Assembly: GCF_000500935.1 (NCBI RefSeq)
Contig: NC_022998.1
Span: forward strand, 372,001-436,000
Direction: 5' to 3'
Length of the DNA stretch: 64,000 bases
Origin: Spiroplasma apis B31
Lineage (GTDB): Bacteria > Bacillota_I > Bacilli_A > Mycoplasmatales > Mycoplasmataceae
The notes under the pieces are model-generated. The model was not told the DNA's origin and searched no databases. It was given only the letters and a program-made list of their open reading frames with translations. The translations under genes were made by a program, and so were the position numbers. Shown here piece by piece: positions 34,784 through 46,799 of this stretch. Every line of letters begins with the position of its first letter. The first letter of the stretch is position 1.

Positions 34784-37700
34784 ATGAAAAAATCTAACTT
34801 AAGTTGACTAGTAATCAAGTCTGGTTTTAAAAACTCATTTAAAAACCCCTTGCAATTAATTGGGCTTAGTTTTTTAATAGCCATTAGTTTAATTGCTTGT
34901 CTTTTTATGAATGTTGCTTACCAACGGATTGAAAAAAATTATCATAATTTATCAACTCAATCTAATCTAAGAGATTTTATTGTTGATTCTCAAAAAAGCC
35001 CTAAAATATCATTTAACGAAAATGATATTATCGGTGGGGAGACAATTTTAAATTACTCAAATCAAGATTTATATCAACAGTATTTATTAAATGTAATATC
35101 TAACAAAGGTAAAAAGTTTGAAGAAGGTGAAATAAAAGGTAAGAACTTTTTTGATTGATCAAGAACAGAAAGTAGACTATTTACTAATATAAAGAATGGT
35201 GTGACAGAACTTAATATCAAGGGTGTTACCAAAACAAGTATAGTTAAAGTTAATGAACAAAAGGAGTTAGAGGAGCATATAAACGTTGATAAACTAGTGG
35301 TTTATTCAGGTCAAAATTTCTCTAATGATAAAAGTTTAGCTTTGCATCAAATAATAATTCAAGATACATTTGCTAAGAAAAACAATATTTTCTTAGGAGA
35401 TATTATCAGATTAGTACCAGACCAATATGGAAATCAATTATTGGTGAAAAAAGATGTTCATGATTTACCATTCGGAATTGGTAAGGATATAAATGACCCT
35501 ATAAATGGGATAGAAAAATCAGTTTATAAAAGTATAATGTGATTCCAAGTTATCGGAACAGGTTCATCAATTGATTTTGTGTATCCATCTATCAATAATA
35601 CAAAATCATTACCCAATAATTCTAAGGAGATGATTGCCTACCTATCTCCAGAAGTTTTTGGATTAACTTTGGAAAGTATTTCAGAAGAATATTATCTTTA
35701 TAGTTATAATTTTTCAAAAGCTAAACTAGTTGCAAACTCAGAAAGTGAACGTGAAATATATTTTTCAGGTTCTTTTATAGATAGAGAAAAAAACACCATT
35801 GAACAAATTTCTGCTTTTAATAATCAATGAGTTAAGAGTGGTAATATTTCAACTGACAATTTGAAACTTTTTTATTCAAATAAAGACCCTTCGTATAAAT
35901 TTTTCTCAAGAGTAACAATCTTGAATAATGTTTTATATATTTATAAAGTATTATCAACTGTTACAACGGTTATTATTAGTTTGGTTTGTTTGTTTGTTAC
36001 TGTTTTACTTATCAAAAAGCAACTCGCAGATACAAAAAGTAAGATGGGAACATTTAAAGCTTTGGGTTGCAGCAATATGAACCTAATAAATTTTTTCTTG
36101 ATTACACCAATCATAGTCGCTTTGGGTGGTTTTATAATTGCTTATTTAATGATGGTTGGACTCCAAGAAGTATTTGTAAATGCCTTTTCGAGTTATTTCA
36201 ATATAAGTTATGGAAAATTTACTTATTGTGCCGAATATGCCCCAGTAATCTTATTGGGGGCAATAGTGATTTTGGTTTTAATTTCTTTTTATAACGCATT
36301 TCTTGTTTTGAATAATAAAGCCATCGTTTTACTTGTTGGAGATTCATCACAAAAACTTTCTTGACTTGATAGGTTTTATAAAGGATTCTATAAAAAATCA
36401 AGTAAAAGCGCAAAACTACATGCTGCGCTAATGATTAGTTCTAAGGTTAAAGTGTTAGGTTCAACGTTGATTCTACTTATCTCGACAATCTTGATTTCAT
36501 TTTCTGTAATGTTACCAACAATAGTTTCAAATAATAAAAAAGAATCATTTAAAGGTTTAAATTATCAAGATATTGTTGAATATACAAACCCAATTGCAAA
36601 TAACCCATCGACTTTTTTGAAAACATATAACCCGAACAAAAAAGATGACTGAAGTTATTTAAATGGTAAGAATATTGTTGAAGACTTTAGTGAGTCAAAT
36701 AAGAAAAAACAAAAATATATAACATCTTATCCTTTGATCGATATCGAAGGCAAACCAACTTATGATTTCAATAAAATATTAAAAGATTTAATAGTTGGTG
36801 ATGTTAGTCGAAATTATTATTCATATAATATACCAATTGTTGAAAGTAACCCTGATTCTGAACTGGTGTTAAACGAATTATCAAAAAATAATTACGCTAA
36901 CTGAAAAAACTTATCAATCAGGTATTTAGAACTCTTGGACAATATTTCTATACCAGATTCTAATAATTTCCCTGGACCTTATAAAGCAATAGCGTCGATA
37001 CTTAATCAATGAAGTGACTATTCTGAATTAGTGAATATTGTTTATGAAAAATCAAATGAAGTAAAAGATACTATTGATCCAAAATATAAAAAACTAGCAG
37101 GTATTGCACTTTCTCAAAAGTTGATAAACTTTTATAAAAAAAGCATAAATGCATTACCTTTAAAAGTTAACTCTAACTTTATAAAAGATGGCGCATTGAG
37201 TGCAGAGTTGCTAGAAAAAATTGATTACAATACTCAAATTCTGACTATTGACGATTTTGATGTTATCAATAAGGAAGTTAAAACACCATTCAAATTTGCA
37301 TCTACTGAAGATGTTGGTTTGTTGATTGATAATGCAAACACTAAATGAACAAAACTCTTGAAAGATTTCTTAAACGATTTCTCCTCAAAAACTAGTGAGT
37401 TATCATTTCAGGGAAAACCTATTTCAAATACAGATTTTGAGAATCTAAATATCGATGAGTTACAAGAAATCAATACATATTTGGTACTCTGATATTGAAT
37501 TCATTTTGAAGGTAAGATAGGAACCTCTTTTATTCAATCTATATATCAAAAAGAAACAAGTCAAGTTCAAGACAATATGAAAAAAGCACTTCTAAAAAAT
37601 GAAGATTACAACATCACCTATAATGTTGTTCCTTTTGATAAGGAAAACGACGAGTTAGGAACTATGTTGCATGGTGTTTTTGAAGTTGGTAATAGTAAAA

Positions 37701-39220
37701 ATAATATAAATATTCTTGGTTTAGAACCTTCAACTAAGGCAGTCTCACTAATAGATTCACAAAATAGAGACATCAAAGAAAACTTATTTAAAAATCTTAA
37801 TGATAATTATAAGGAGTACATACCAATAATTGTTAATCAAACTTTTGCTAAAAAACTCTCAGTTAATGTGAAAGATAATTTAGAAATAACTATAAATCAA
37901 AAGTTAATCACAAATAATTCAAATGAACCTATTTCACTTGAAGCGGTAAAAATGGGTATTCAAAATAAGAATGGTGATAATCAATATTTAACAGAGTATA
38001 ACAAAAATTATTATGCATATAACGAGACAGATACTGGGTGGAGTACTAATGAATCTATAAAAACAGCAACTATTAGTGATAAAAGTATAGCTCCAAAATC
38101 ACTATCTGAAATTAGTAATCAAACCGAAATACAAGAAGCTGCTTCTAAATCAAATATAAAATCATCGCTATTAAGTAGCCAAAAGAAATTTGTTGTAGTT
38201 GGTATACAAGATGGATATGGTGAACCTAAATCATGAATTTCTAATGAAAATGCCAATAAAATCCTTGGATATGATGAAGCTGAAAAGTTCTTTTTCAATA
38301 ATTTCTTCATAAATGAATGATATAAAAAAGATGCTTTGAAAAACTTTGACAATATCGATATATTTGAAGATCTAACTCCTGAAAAATGAATTAATTGACT
38401 AACTTATTTCGATGATAATGTTATTTCTTGAAGAAACGGTATCTATAACACAGACGCTAAAAATCCTTATGATGACTTTTGTAAAACTTTCTTGAATTTA
38501 CCAGAAGACTATAATGACAAAAACGGTTATAAAGAAGGGGCTTCAATTCTTTGAAAAATCTTTAAAAACCAATACCCCGTTTTCAATTACAAGTATACTT
38601 TGAATAACGGTTTCAATGATGAAAGGATAAATACTTCAAGAACACAAGAGTTTGGTGATTATAGTACTCAGGGACTTATTGGAAAAGAAACTACCATCTA
38701 TAACAATGATGGTACTAAAACATCAAGTTTTAAAGAGGGTTATCAGAAACCCGGTGTTCTAGAAACTATCTCCTTAAATGATCAAAAAGCAAAATTAGAC
38801 CAACTTGGAATTTTACTTGAAATGATGACTTACATTCTTAGTTTTATATCATTATTCATTTCGACAATTATAATTCTCTTAACAACTATTTTAATAATTA
38901 ACGAAAACTCACAATTTATTGCAACTATGAAAGTACTAGGTTATACAAATAGATACGTAGTTGGACAAGTTTTGTGATTATACTTAGCACCTTTAACATT
39001 CACAATATTTACTGGATTTGCGATTGCTTGGTTCTCAATTTACTCGGTGATAAATGCAATTTCAAGTAATTCCTTTATTGTAATACCATTTAACTTTTAT
39101 TATCTATGACCAATTTTAGTAATTGTGATAGTAATGTCTATTTATTTGTTTACCGTTCTATTTGGGTATAGACAAATTTCAAGGGTTAATCCAACATTAG
39201 TGTTGCAGATAAATAATTAG
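34784..39220 (+). CDS. Giant FtsX/MacB-type ABC permease, 1478 residues
   Basis: One open frame with about 18 TGA Trp codons and no TAA or TAG before 39218. It has an N-terminal membrane helix (about residues 22-45), a large outside domain, a first FtsX-type domain near residues 385-520 (contains TVIISLVCLFVTVLLIKKQLADTK and KMGTFKALGCSN), a second membrane helix near 550-575, a second outside domain of about 760 residues and a C-terminal FtsX domain from about 1340 (ATMKVLGYTNRYVVGQVLW). The ATMKVLGYT and TFKALGCS segments are typical coupling regions. No ATPase is encoded beside it. It is flanked by a secreted protein and a lipoprotein in one operon. Confidence 0.85.
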
Positions 39221-39229
39221 GAGGAAATT

Positions 39230-41191
39230 ATGAAAAAAATATTATTACTTTTTACATCAATGACTTTGATTGCTACACCACTAAATATTGTGACTAGTTG
39301 TGGTACAAAAAATGACTATAATGGTCTCTTTGGTGATGAAAATGAGAAAAATGACGGAAGCTATATAAAGGAATCATCAAAAAAAGTAGTTGACAAGTTT
39401 AATGCTGAGTCTTCTAAGTTATTTACTGTCAATTCTAAAGTAGAGGGTGTATCAGAAGCTGGTTTAAAAGCAACTCTTTTGGAGGAATTGAAAGAAAAAA
39501 TTATTCTAGAAGATAATAAGTTTCATTTAGAAATTGTTGAAGATAACTCATTCACTAAGCCTATAATGAAAGGTTATGAAGCAAATGGTACAACAAAAAA
39601 AGAAATAAAAATTGAATATGGGAAAGCTAGAGTTAATTTATACTATTTAGATACACTCCTAAAAACTAATTCAATCCAATGATCAACTGGGTATTTTGAT
39701 ATCTATATGAGTATGATAAATCTAATAAATGGTAATAGTTTAGAGACTGTTGGTAATTACAACTCGGCAAAAGTTGATTTAGCTATATTTTCTTTCAATA
39801 TTGGTGGGTCAGTAACTAAGATAACTCTTGGAACATTGTATAGTTTCATTGAGTTACTCGATAGATTGTCATCATTCGAAATACCATTGGTGGATGAAAT
39901 TATGAAACCGATAAAAAGCATTTCTAATATGAATTTGAATAATTTAACAGAAGTTGATCCATCTTCTGTGGCCGGTAAAAATAAATATGAGTCTTTCGAA
40001 AATGAATTCAAAGACCACTTGAAGCAATTTGTTAAAAAATTAGGCGATCTATTGATATCTTTTGGCCTTCCTGAAGAGATCGAAATACCTAATATAAAAG
40101 GGGATAACAAAACTAAAGTAAAAATTAAAGACCTTCTAAATATTAATCTGATAGATACTCTTGGTTTAGATTTATCTTCATTAGGTAATGAAGATATGAA
40201 ACTAGAAATTGGAAATACTAATGGAAAGAATAATTTGAGTCTTATGAATGTACTAATTAGTGCCGCACCTAATATGTGTGAACTATTGAAATACTTATTT
40301 TCAACCGATAATTATAAAAAAAGTCATAATTTTGTATATAACATGATAAGTTATTTTTTTAATGATATGAGTGATGCATTAAAACTTATAAATAAAAAAA
40401 ATAACGAAGATAATTTGAGTGTAGCAAGAGCTAAGACAAATATTGATAGTTTATTATTTAATGCACTGATAGGTTTTAATAAAAATAAAAGGGGTGTTAA
40501 TGGAAACTGGTACCTTAAACTTGAATATTCATATAAATTACAAGGTCTTGAGACATTCAAAATAATTAATGATTACTTAGATAGTTTATTAAATAAGGTT
40601 CTTCTTAATCCTACAAATATTGCTTTAAACATCTTTAATTCTATAATCACCCCTAAGAAATCAGGCGCTACTAATATTGAAGACTCAATTTTATCACCTA
40701 ACATGAATGTGAACTTTATTGAAGATGTCGATGCAATAAAATTAATCGATGAATCTGATCTAAGTGATTTCATTAAAGGAATAATTAAACCATTTGCAGG
40801 AACAATTAGAGAAAAAGTCTTGTCAACCGCTAATGAAGCTTTAAACAAAATAATTCCTGAGTTAAAAATGTCTACACTACTAAATAAAAGTTTAAAACAA
40901 ATATTAGTGTCATTAGGAGTTCCCCAAACTGATTTAGATAACTCTAACGTTGAATTATTAAAAGGAGAGTATTCTTTCTTGTTTTATTCAAAAGAAAATG
41001 AAAACTGAGTCCCAACCAATTATGGTCTTTCAACTTCTGATTTCCAGAAATACAATAGTTTTAAACTGAAATTTAGAAATTGTCAATTTAAAGTATCTTA
41101 CATGATAGATGGAGAAGTATCATACACAACAATGACAAAAGATGATATTACTTTTGATTTAATTTTCTCTGATGAAGATGGAAAAAAATAA
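39230..41191 (+). CDS. Surface lipoprotein, possible MOLPALP family
   Basis: The 653-residue product starts with a lipoprotein signal peptide MKKILLLFTSMTLIATPLNI and lipobox VTSC (Cys24). The mature part is helical, with Leu/Ile/Asn/Lys-rich stretches and no membrane segments. The layout resembles the large mollicute paralogous lipoproteins named MOLPALP in annotations, and the minus-strand gene at 52709-55030 is similar in plan. TGA Trp at 39680 and 41006. AGGAGG precedes the start, nine bases after the permease stop. It is the last gene of the surface operon. Confidence 0.8.
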
Positions 41192-41197
41192 AACTTT

Positions 41198-41227
41198 AAA
41201 AACTCTCTTTATAAAGAGAGTTTTTTA
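41198..41227 (+). terminator. Strong terminator of the first surface operon
   Basis: AAAACTCTCTTTAT and its complement form a near-perfect palindrome with a T run after it. Confidence 0.9.
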
Positions 41228-41358
41228 TTTTAAAATTAAAGAAACTTAAATAACTATGTTCAATTTATGTTGGTTATAAGAATTCATTTAGTATAAAATA
41301 ATATAATAAGCTATAGCTTCAAACCTAACTTAACACGGAAAATCGACCTAAAATAGTG

Positions 41359-41364
41359 TATAAT
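41359..41364 (+). promoter_or_regulatory. -10 box for the gene at 41399
   Basis: TATAAT lies 34 bases before the ATG; no convincing -35 box with normal spacing. AGGAGG precedes the start. Confidence 0.5.
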
Positions 41365-41398
41365 AATATTGTTTATAAATAATTAGGAGGAATAAGGC

Positions 41399-43207
41399 AT
41401 GGCAGCAACAAAAAAATCGGCATCAAAAAAAACTAATAATTCAGAATCTGTAGAAAGTTTTGGATATATATTTCAACCATTTAGTCCAAAGTCTTTAGCT
41501 CTTATTCATAAATATAATTTACAAACTGATGAGAGTTATAAAAAATTAATAACTTCATTTGAAAGAATTGATTCTTTACCTGATGAAGATCCAAGAAAAA
41601 TAAATTTGGTACAACTATGAGAAGCTGAATTTAACAGACTGTTTAAATTCTTTTGAGAAAATTATACAAGAGGTCAAAAAAAATCTACAGATGGAATTTC
41701 TGGTTGAAAAGAACGTCTAGATGTTAAACCACTTGCTACGTCTCCTGCTGAAAAAAGAAAAGACTTTATGTCTAGACTTTCTCCAGGAGCAAACAATTCT
41801 GGAAGATTAACAAAAGAAGAAATTATGAGTAGAGCTGGTTATCAATCAAAAGTAACTAGTGAACAATTCAATTTTACAGCAACTCCTAAAACTGGTAAAA
41901 ACTTACACGAAATCGAGAATATTTTAAATGATGTAACTATGCAAGTTGAAGAAGAAGAAAAAATCATCGAGCCCGAAAGCATTTTGGATAATTCATTTAA
42001 AAACAATCAAAATGTCGAAGAAAACAAATTTGTTGATGAAGAGACCGAGATAATGACGCAAGAAGCTAAGCCAGATCCGAATTTATTAGCATTTGTTAAT
42101 GGTAGTTTAGATAGTGAAAATAAATCAGAAGAGACAAAAACTGAGTCAAAAGTAACTGAAAATAATGCTAATGGTTATGTTGCTAATGAAAATATGTCAA
42201 GAGAAGAGTTTAACATTAGAAATAATATTGAAGCTGTGGAACCAATTAGAGATGAAAATGAAAAAGATCTCTCAGCACTAGAACTTGGAATTGATTTCTT
42301 TCAAAACTATTCTGAAATTCAACCAAATTCTATTCATACACTAAAAAAGAAAAATCAGCCTATCGCATATAATGAAAAGGATGAACTTATAAAACCTGAT
42401 AAAAGAAACATTATCCCAAAAGATGGATTTGAAGTTTTTATTAATACCGAAAGAAATTCTATTGATGGGAAACAAAATTTTGATATCAAAACAGGTGAAT
42501 CATCAAAACCTTATCACGAAATAAAACCAATTGGTCATTACAACATGAATTATGATTATATGAAAAGACCTTCAATGCAAGAGTTACTTGAGTCAAATAG
42601 ACGAGAAGGTAAAGCTATTGATGAAATGACTGAAAAAATTGAATATCTTCGTGAACTTCGTAACGAGAGACGTCATAGAATTAATATGATGAAAGTTGAG
42701 AGAGCAAACAGTTACATAGTAGCGCGTGCTAGAAGACTTGCTGAGGAACGTGAATTAAGAAGAATTAAAAAACGTGACGAGTTAAACTTAAAAGCAATTG
42801 AAAAAGCAGATCGATTAAGAAGGATGCAAGAACGCCAAAAACTTATTGAGTTAATGCGTGAGCGACAAATGAGAAGATCTGAAGAAAAAAGAGTTGCAAC
42901 CGTCTTAAAACTTGAACGTGATAGAAGAGTAGAACGAGACGCTAAATATAGATCAGAAATCGCATCTATAGATGCTGAAATAAGACGTGAACAAGAGTTA
43001 ATTAAAAACACTGAGTTAAAAATGAAAGCTTACTTTACAAGAGTTCACGATGAAAAGTTATTTGATGAATCATTAAAATTAGCTAAAAAAGCTAAGAAAC
43101 TTTCAAGATTAGATGATGAAGAAGAAAGACTATTACAAATTGAGGAAAGAAAAAGAAGAGAAAAAGTTGAAAGAATTAGCAAAAAATTCAACGAAAATCT
43201 TAAATAG
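41399..43207 (+). CDS. Arg/Glu-rich coiled-coil protein, 602 residues
   Basis: The product begins MAATKKSASKKTNNSES, then a globular segment with several Trp encoded by TGA (41618, 41657, 41705) up to about residue 120, an acidic disordered stretch (about 150-260) and a long Arg/Glu/Leu coiled coil from about residue 380 to the end (RELRNERRHRINMMKVERA, RRIKKRDELNLKAIEKADR). No signal or membrane segment. It is followed by a terminator and another charged coiled-coil gene. Function unknown; a cytoskeletal or nucleic-acid binding role is possible only as a guess. Confidence 0.8.
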
Positions 43208-43211
43208 AAAA

Positions 43212-43247
43212 AGATGGGTAAAAGTTTTAAACAAACCCATTTTTTTA
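43212..43247 (+). terminator. Rho-independent terminator
   Basis: ATGGGT and ACCCAT pair across 15 bases, then a T run. Confidence 0.65.
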
Positions 43248-43409
43248 TAACATACTTATGAAATTAACAAGAATGTAATTATTTTTTTATTAGTTTATAA
43301 TTAGAATAATATTAATCTAAAAATGAAGTATATATTTAAAGGCAACATTCTAAAAAAATCATTTTTAAATTATCTTTACAAAAGAAAGAACTAACCGAGG
43401 TATAAAAGT

Positions 43410-44636
43410 ATGATAGTCATTGATAAGAAAAGTAGTCCCAAGGACTTCACATTAATAACAGAAAAAACTAAATTAAGAATCAAAGGTTTGATTGAGAAAA
43501 AACTTACTACACAAACCATCGCTTTATTTGCGCAAGAGTATGAGTTATATGAACCTGCAATTAGATCAGAAATTATGGAGTTTATTTTATTCTTAATTTC
43601 TAAAGAAGAAGCTGAAATTAAATCTAAAGATACCCAACACTTAGATACAAGAACCAGATTACTCTTAGAAATGAGAAAAATGGAATTCAGTGAAAAAAAA
43701 TCAAACATCAAAAAAATCCAAGAAGTTCTAATAAAAAAAGAGGTTGACGAAGAACGTAAAAAAGCCGCAAAATTAGCAGCTGAAAAAGCAAAACTTAATA
43801 AACCTGAAATACCAAAGATAAATGATAAATTAGAAAAAATGTTGCGAGAAGCTCGTGAACGTGAACTACAACGCGAAAAAGAAGAAAAGTTAGCAAAACA
43901 AAAAAAAGAAAAAGAAGCTTTACTTAAAAAAGAAGCTGCAAAAAAACTTGCAGAACAAAAAAGAAAAGAAAATCAGAAAAAAAGAGAAGAGCTTCAAAAG
44001 AATAAAGTTAATAATTCCAATATAAAAGATAAAAACTCTTCTAACGACCTAAAAACTTTAAATAAAGATAATAAAGCTGAATCTGTTGAGAAAAAAACCT
44101 CAAGTACTACAACAAAAGCTAAAAATGATAATAAGAAGCCTTTGAGTTACGAAGAAAAGCTATTTGCTGCAAAGAATAATCAATTCACTCCAGTGGAAAG
44201 AGATTATGAAAAAGAACAAAGAGAAAAAGAGAAGTTGTGAAAAGAACTTTACGGTAATCCAAGAGATCAAAAATCTGGTGATAAGCCAACTACAACTTCT
44301 AAAGAAACTTGAATAAAAGAAATCGATAAAACACCAACAATTGAAGAACTAGTACTTGAAGACTATAGTCTTTATGGCCACAGATACCCAATTGATGAAT
44401 TAATTAATCCAATAAATAAATACTACATTTTTTGAAATTCAATAAAAAATAAATACCATGTTTCCAATATAACAAGTTGATTGAAAGAAACAACTCCTAA
44501 AATGCATAAGAAATTATGAAAAAAACGTAAGAAACTACAAAAAAAGGTAGACAAAAAAATGGGCGTTCCTAAAAAAGTTGCTCCTAATAAATCAAATAAT
44601 AAAGTCGAGACTAAAGAAAGTCAAAAACAAGATTAA
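43410..44636 (+). CDS. Lys/Glu-rich coiled-coil protein, 408 residues
   Basis: Residues 1 to about 70 form a helical domain (KLRIKGLIEKKLTTQTIALFAQEYELYEPAIRSEIMEFILFL), followed by a very charged coiled coil (about 100-200), a Lys/Asn/Ser-rich linker, and a C-terminal region rich in Trp encoded by TGA (for example 44238, 44310, 44433) ending KVETKESQKQD. No signal peptide. GAGGT lies before the start at 43410. A -10 box TATAAT is at about 43295, giving a leader of about 105 bases. No family recognised. Confidence 0.8.
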
Positions 44637-44648
44637 AATTAAATACAC

Positions 44649-44675
44649 AAAAAAAGCACACAATTGCTTTTTTTA
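44649..44675 (+). terminator. Rho-independent terminator
   Basis: AAAAAGCA and TGCTTTTT pair around CACAAT, followed by T residues. Confidence 0.8.
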
Positions 44676-44697
44676 TTTTGAAGCACATAAATATATG

Positions 44698-44703
44698 TAT
44701 AAT
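44698..44703 (+). promoter_or_regulatory. -10 box for the gene at 44725
   Basis: TATAAT, followed by TTGGAGG and the ATG 22 bases downstream. Confidence 0.5.
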
Positions 44704-44724
44704 TATACTAACTTGGAGGTAGTT

Positions 44725-46080
44725 ATGTTTTATACAGCAACAGAAGCAATAAACTTGGCTTATAAAACTATTGGTTATCTTTCAGCGGAGATAGTAGCCT
44801 TTAATCACGATAAATCTATAAAAGAACTTATAACACTAGACATTAAAGAGTTTTATCGCTTTATTTATAAAAATAACTTAAATACTGAGGCAGAAGTTTT
44901 TAATGCATTTGAAAATTTTAATTGAACTTATAAAAAAGCTTCTGATGATATTTTAATTGCCGACAATATTAAAAGTCTTTTACGAAATTATTATTTAACA
45001 AAACCAGCAAAAAACTATTATTTAGATTATAAGTACGTTAATAAAGAATTAAATAAAATTTATAATCAATCTCTTAACAATACATTTATAATTGAAAAAA
45101 CTAGCATTGATTGAAATAAAACCATTAAACTAATTGAATCAAATTTTTTAATGTGGGTCTATAATAATAATTTCAAACAAGATGAAAATTTAAAAAACAA
45201 TTTATTAGCGCTCTTAAAAAACATGAATGAAGATGAAGAAATAAATTATCATAGTAAATATAAAATTTTGATCAAAGAGTTAAATTCAATAAACAAGTTC
45301 ATGTCAAGTATGGACAATAATAATCTAGAAAAAACAACTTATAACTTAATTAAATACGAAAAGTTTAAAGAAACAATAGCACTAAAAAATTTATTACAAG
45401 GCCAACCAATAGATATTTACTTAAAATACGAAAATATCGTGAGTTCCATAGAGTTCCTACCTGACGACGCAAGATATTGAAATTTTGGTGTTACAATTGA
45501 CACTCTTATCAGAGTGTTTTTTACAACTCTTATTTTTAAGCTTATTAAATCAGAAACAACTTCTATTTGAGGTCCTACATTAGAGATGATTAGATCAAAT
45601 GGGGGATGGGAAATAGATACTGGAAAGATACCATTAAGAAATATGCTTATTGCAATAACACAAGATCATAAAACAATTAATAAAATGATACCTATGGATG
45701 AAAAAAAGTTGATTCTGAACTTACCCATTTTAATCTATGCTTTATTAGAAGAATACTTTGTCATTCTAAAAAAGAATAACACGGATTCTAAACCACAAAT
45801 AAAAACTAAATTGGAGCTATTTGAGGCTATATTTTATACATATTTCAATAAACTAGCGAAATTGATAATTTACTATCAACAAGAACTGGAAAATAATCTA
45901 TTAATGAAACCAAAAGAAACTTTATCTGAGGTTGATATGACACTAATATCAAAGCTCCTTACATTTGATGATAAAAATGAAATAATCAAAACACTAAGAG
46001 AAATTAACTCTAACTTACACGATTATACTGATAAAGATATTTTACAAGTACTAAATTTTCTTTATAATATAAAAGGTTAA
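44725..46080 (+). CDS. Unknown protein, 451 residues
   Basis: A soluble, helical protein rich in Asn, Lys, Ile and Leu, with no signal peptide or membrane segment. It begins MFYTATEAINLAYKTIGYLSAE. Trp codons written TGA at 44923, 45109, 45478 and 45568 must be read through. TTGGAGG precedes the ATG. The Cys-rich gene at 46116 follows 35 bases later, probably in the same transcript. I do not recognise either. Confidence 0.75.
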
Positions 46081-46115
46081 TAACTTTCAAACAAAGAAAA
46101 GTTAAAAGGAGCGTT

Positions 46116-46745
46116 ATGGAATGTTGTAATTGTGATACAAAATATATTCAAAGTTGTAATTGCGTGATTCTATCGGATTTATGTGATATTGAACTATGTT
46201 GTTGATGCTGCTTGCATTCTATTATTCAAAACTTTAAGAAAACAACAAATTACGAAGAAAAATTAAACACATATATTAATGATCTAATAAAAAGCAACGA
46301 GCATGGAAAATATATTAAAAAATTATTCAAACAATTATCAAAGGATATGGAAATAAATCAAAAATCTTATAATAAATTATTATCAAAAAATTATTTAAAC
46401 TCTATCGATAAGAATTTAGGGTCTCTAAATTTAGCGAGAGAAGTTGATAATGATTTTGGATTTAAGATTAGAGCTCAGTTAAATGAATGAGAATATTTAA
46501 TAGAACTAATTAACTTATATATAGATTTTGGACCAGAAGAAATCAAAAAAGAAATTCACATAGAGTTTCAAAACTGAATATCTTTTTTATTTAAGTTAAT
46601 TGGTGACATTGCGGTTCTATTTATACGTACAACCGTAGTTGATGAAAATGCAAGTTATATTGCAACTACCAAGGAAAAACTTATTGATATAGAGGAAAAC
46701 CTTCACAAAACGGAGCTAAACTTAGGTGCTAAAACTATTATATAA
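46116..46745 (+). CDS. Protein with ten cysteines in its first 32 residues
   Basis: The 209-residue product begins MECCNCDTKYIQSCNCV and has Cys at 3, 4, 6, 14, 16, 23, 28, 29, 31 and 32, with Trp30 (TGA) inside a CCWCC cluster. The rest is helical and charged, with no Cys-rich pattern. There is no signal peptide, so the cluster is likely cytoplasmic and could bind zinc or iron-sulfur; this is inference. AAAGGAG precedes ATG 46116. Mollicute cytoplasmic proteins are generally poor in Cys, which makes this stand out. Family unknown. Confidence 0.75.
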
Positions 46746-46756
46746 TCGTATTATTT

Positions 46757-46765
46757 TGATATAAT
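46757..46765 (+). promoter_or_regulatory. Extended -10 promoter of tig
   Basis: TGATATAAT is an extended -10 element; AAAGGAG follows and the ATG is at 46800. Confidence 0.6.
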
Positions 46766-46799
46766 TAATTTTGTCAATATTATAAAGGAGAATAATAAT

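Noticed and set aside
34784-39220. Many short fragments suggesting a decayed permease gene
   Set aside because: Every internal stop that I checked is TGA; no TAA or TAG occurs before 39218, so the gene is intact.
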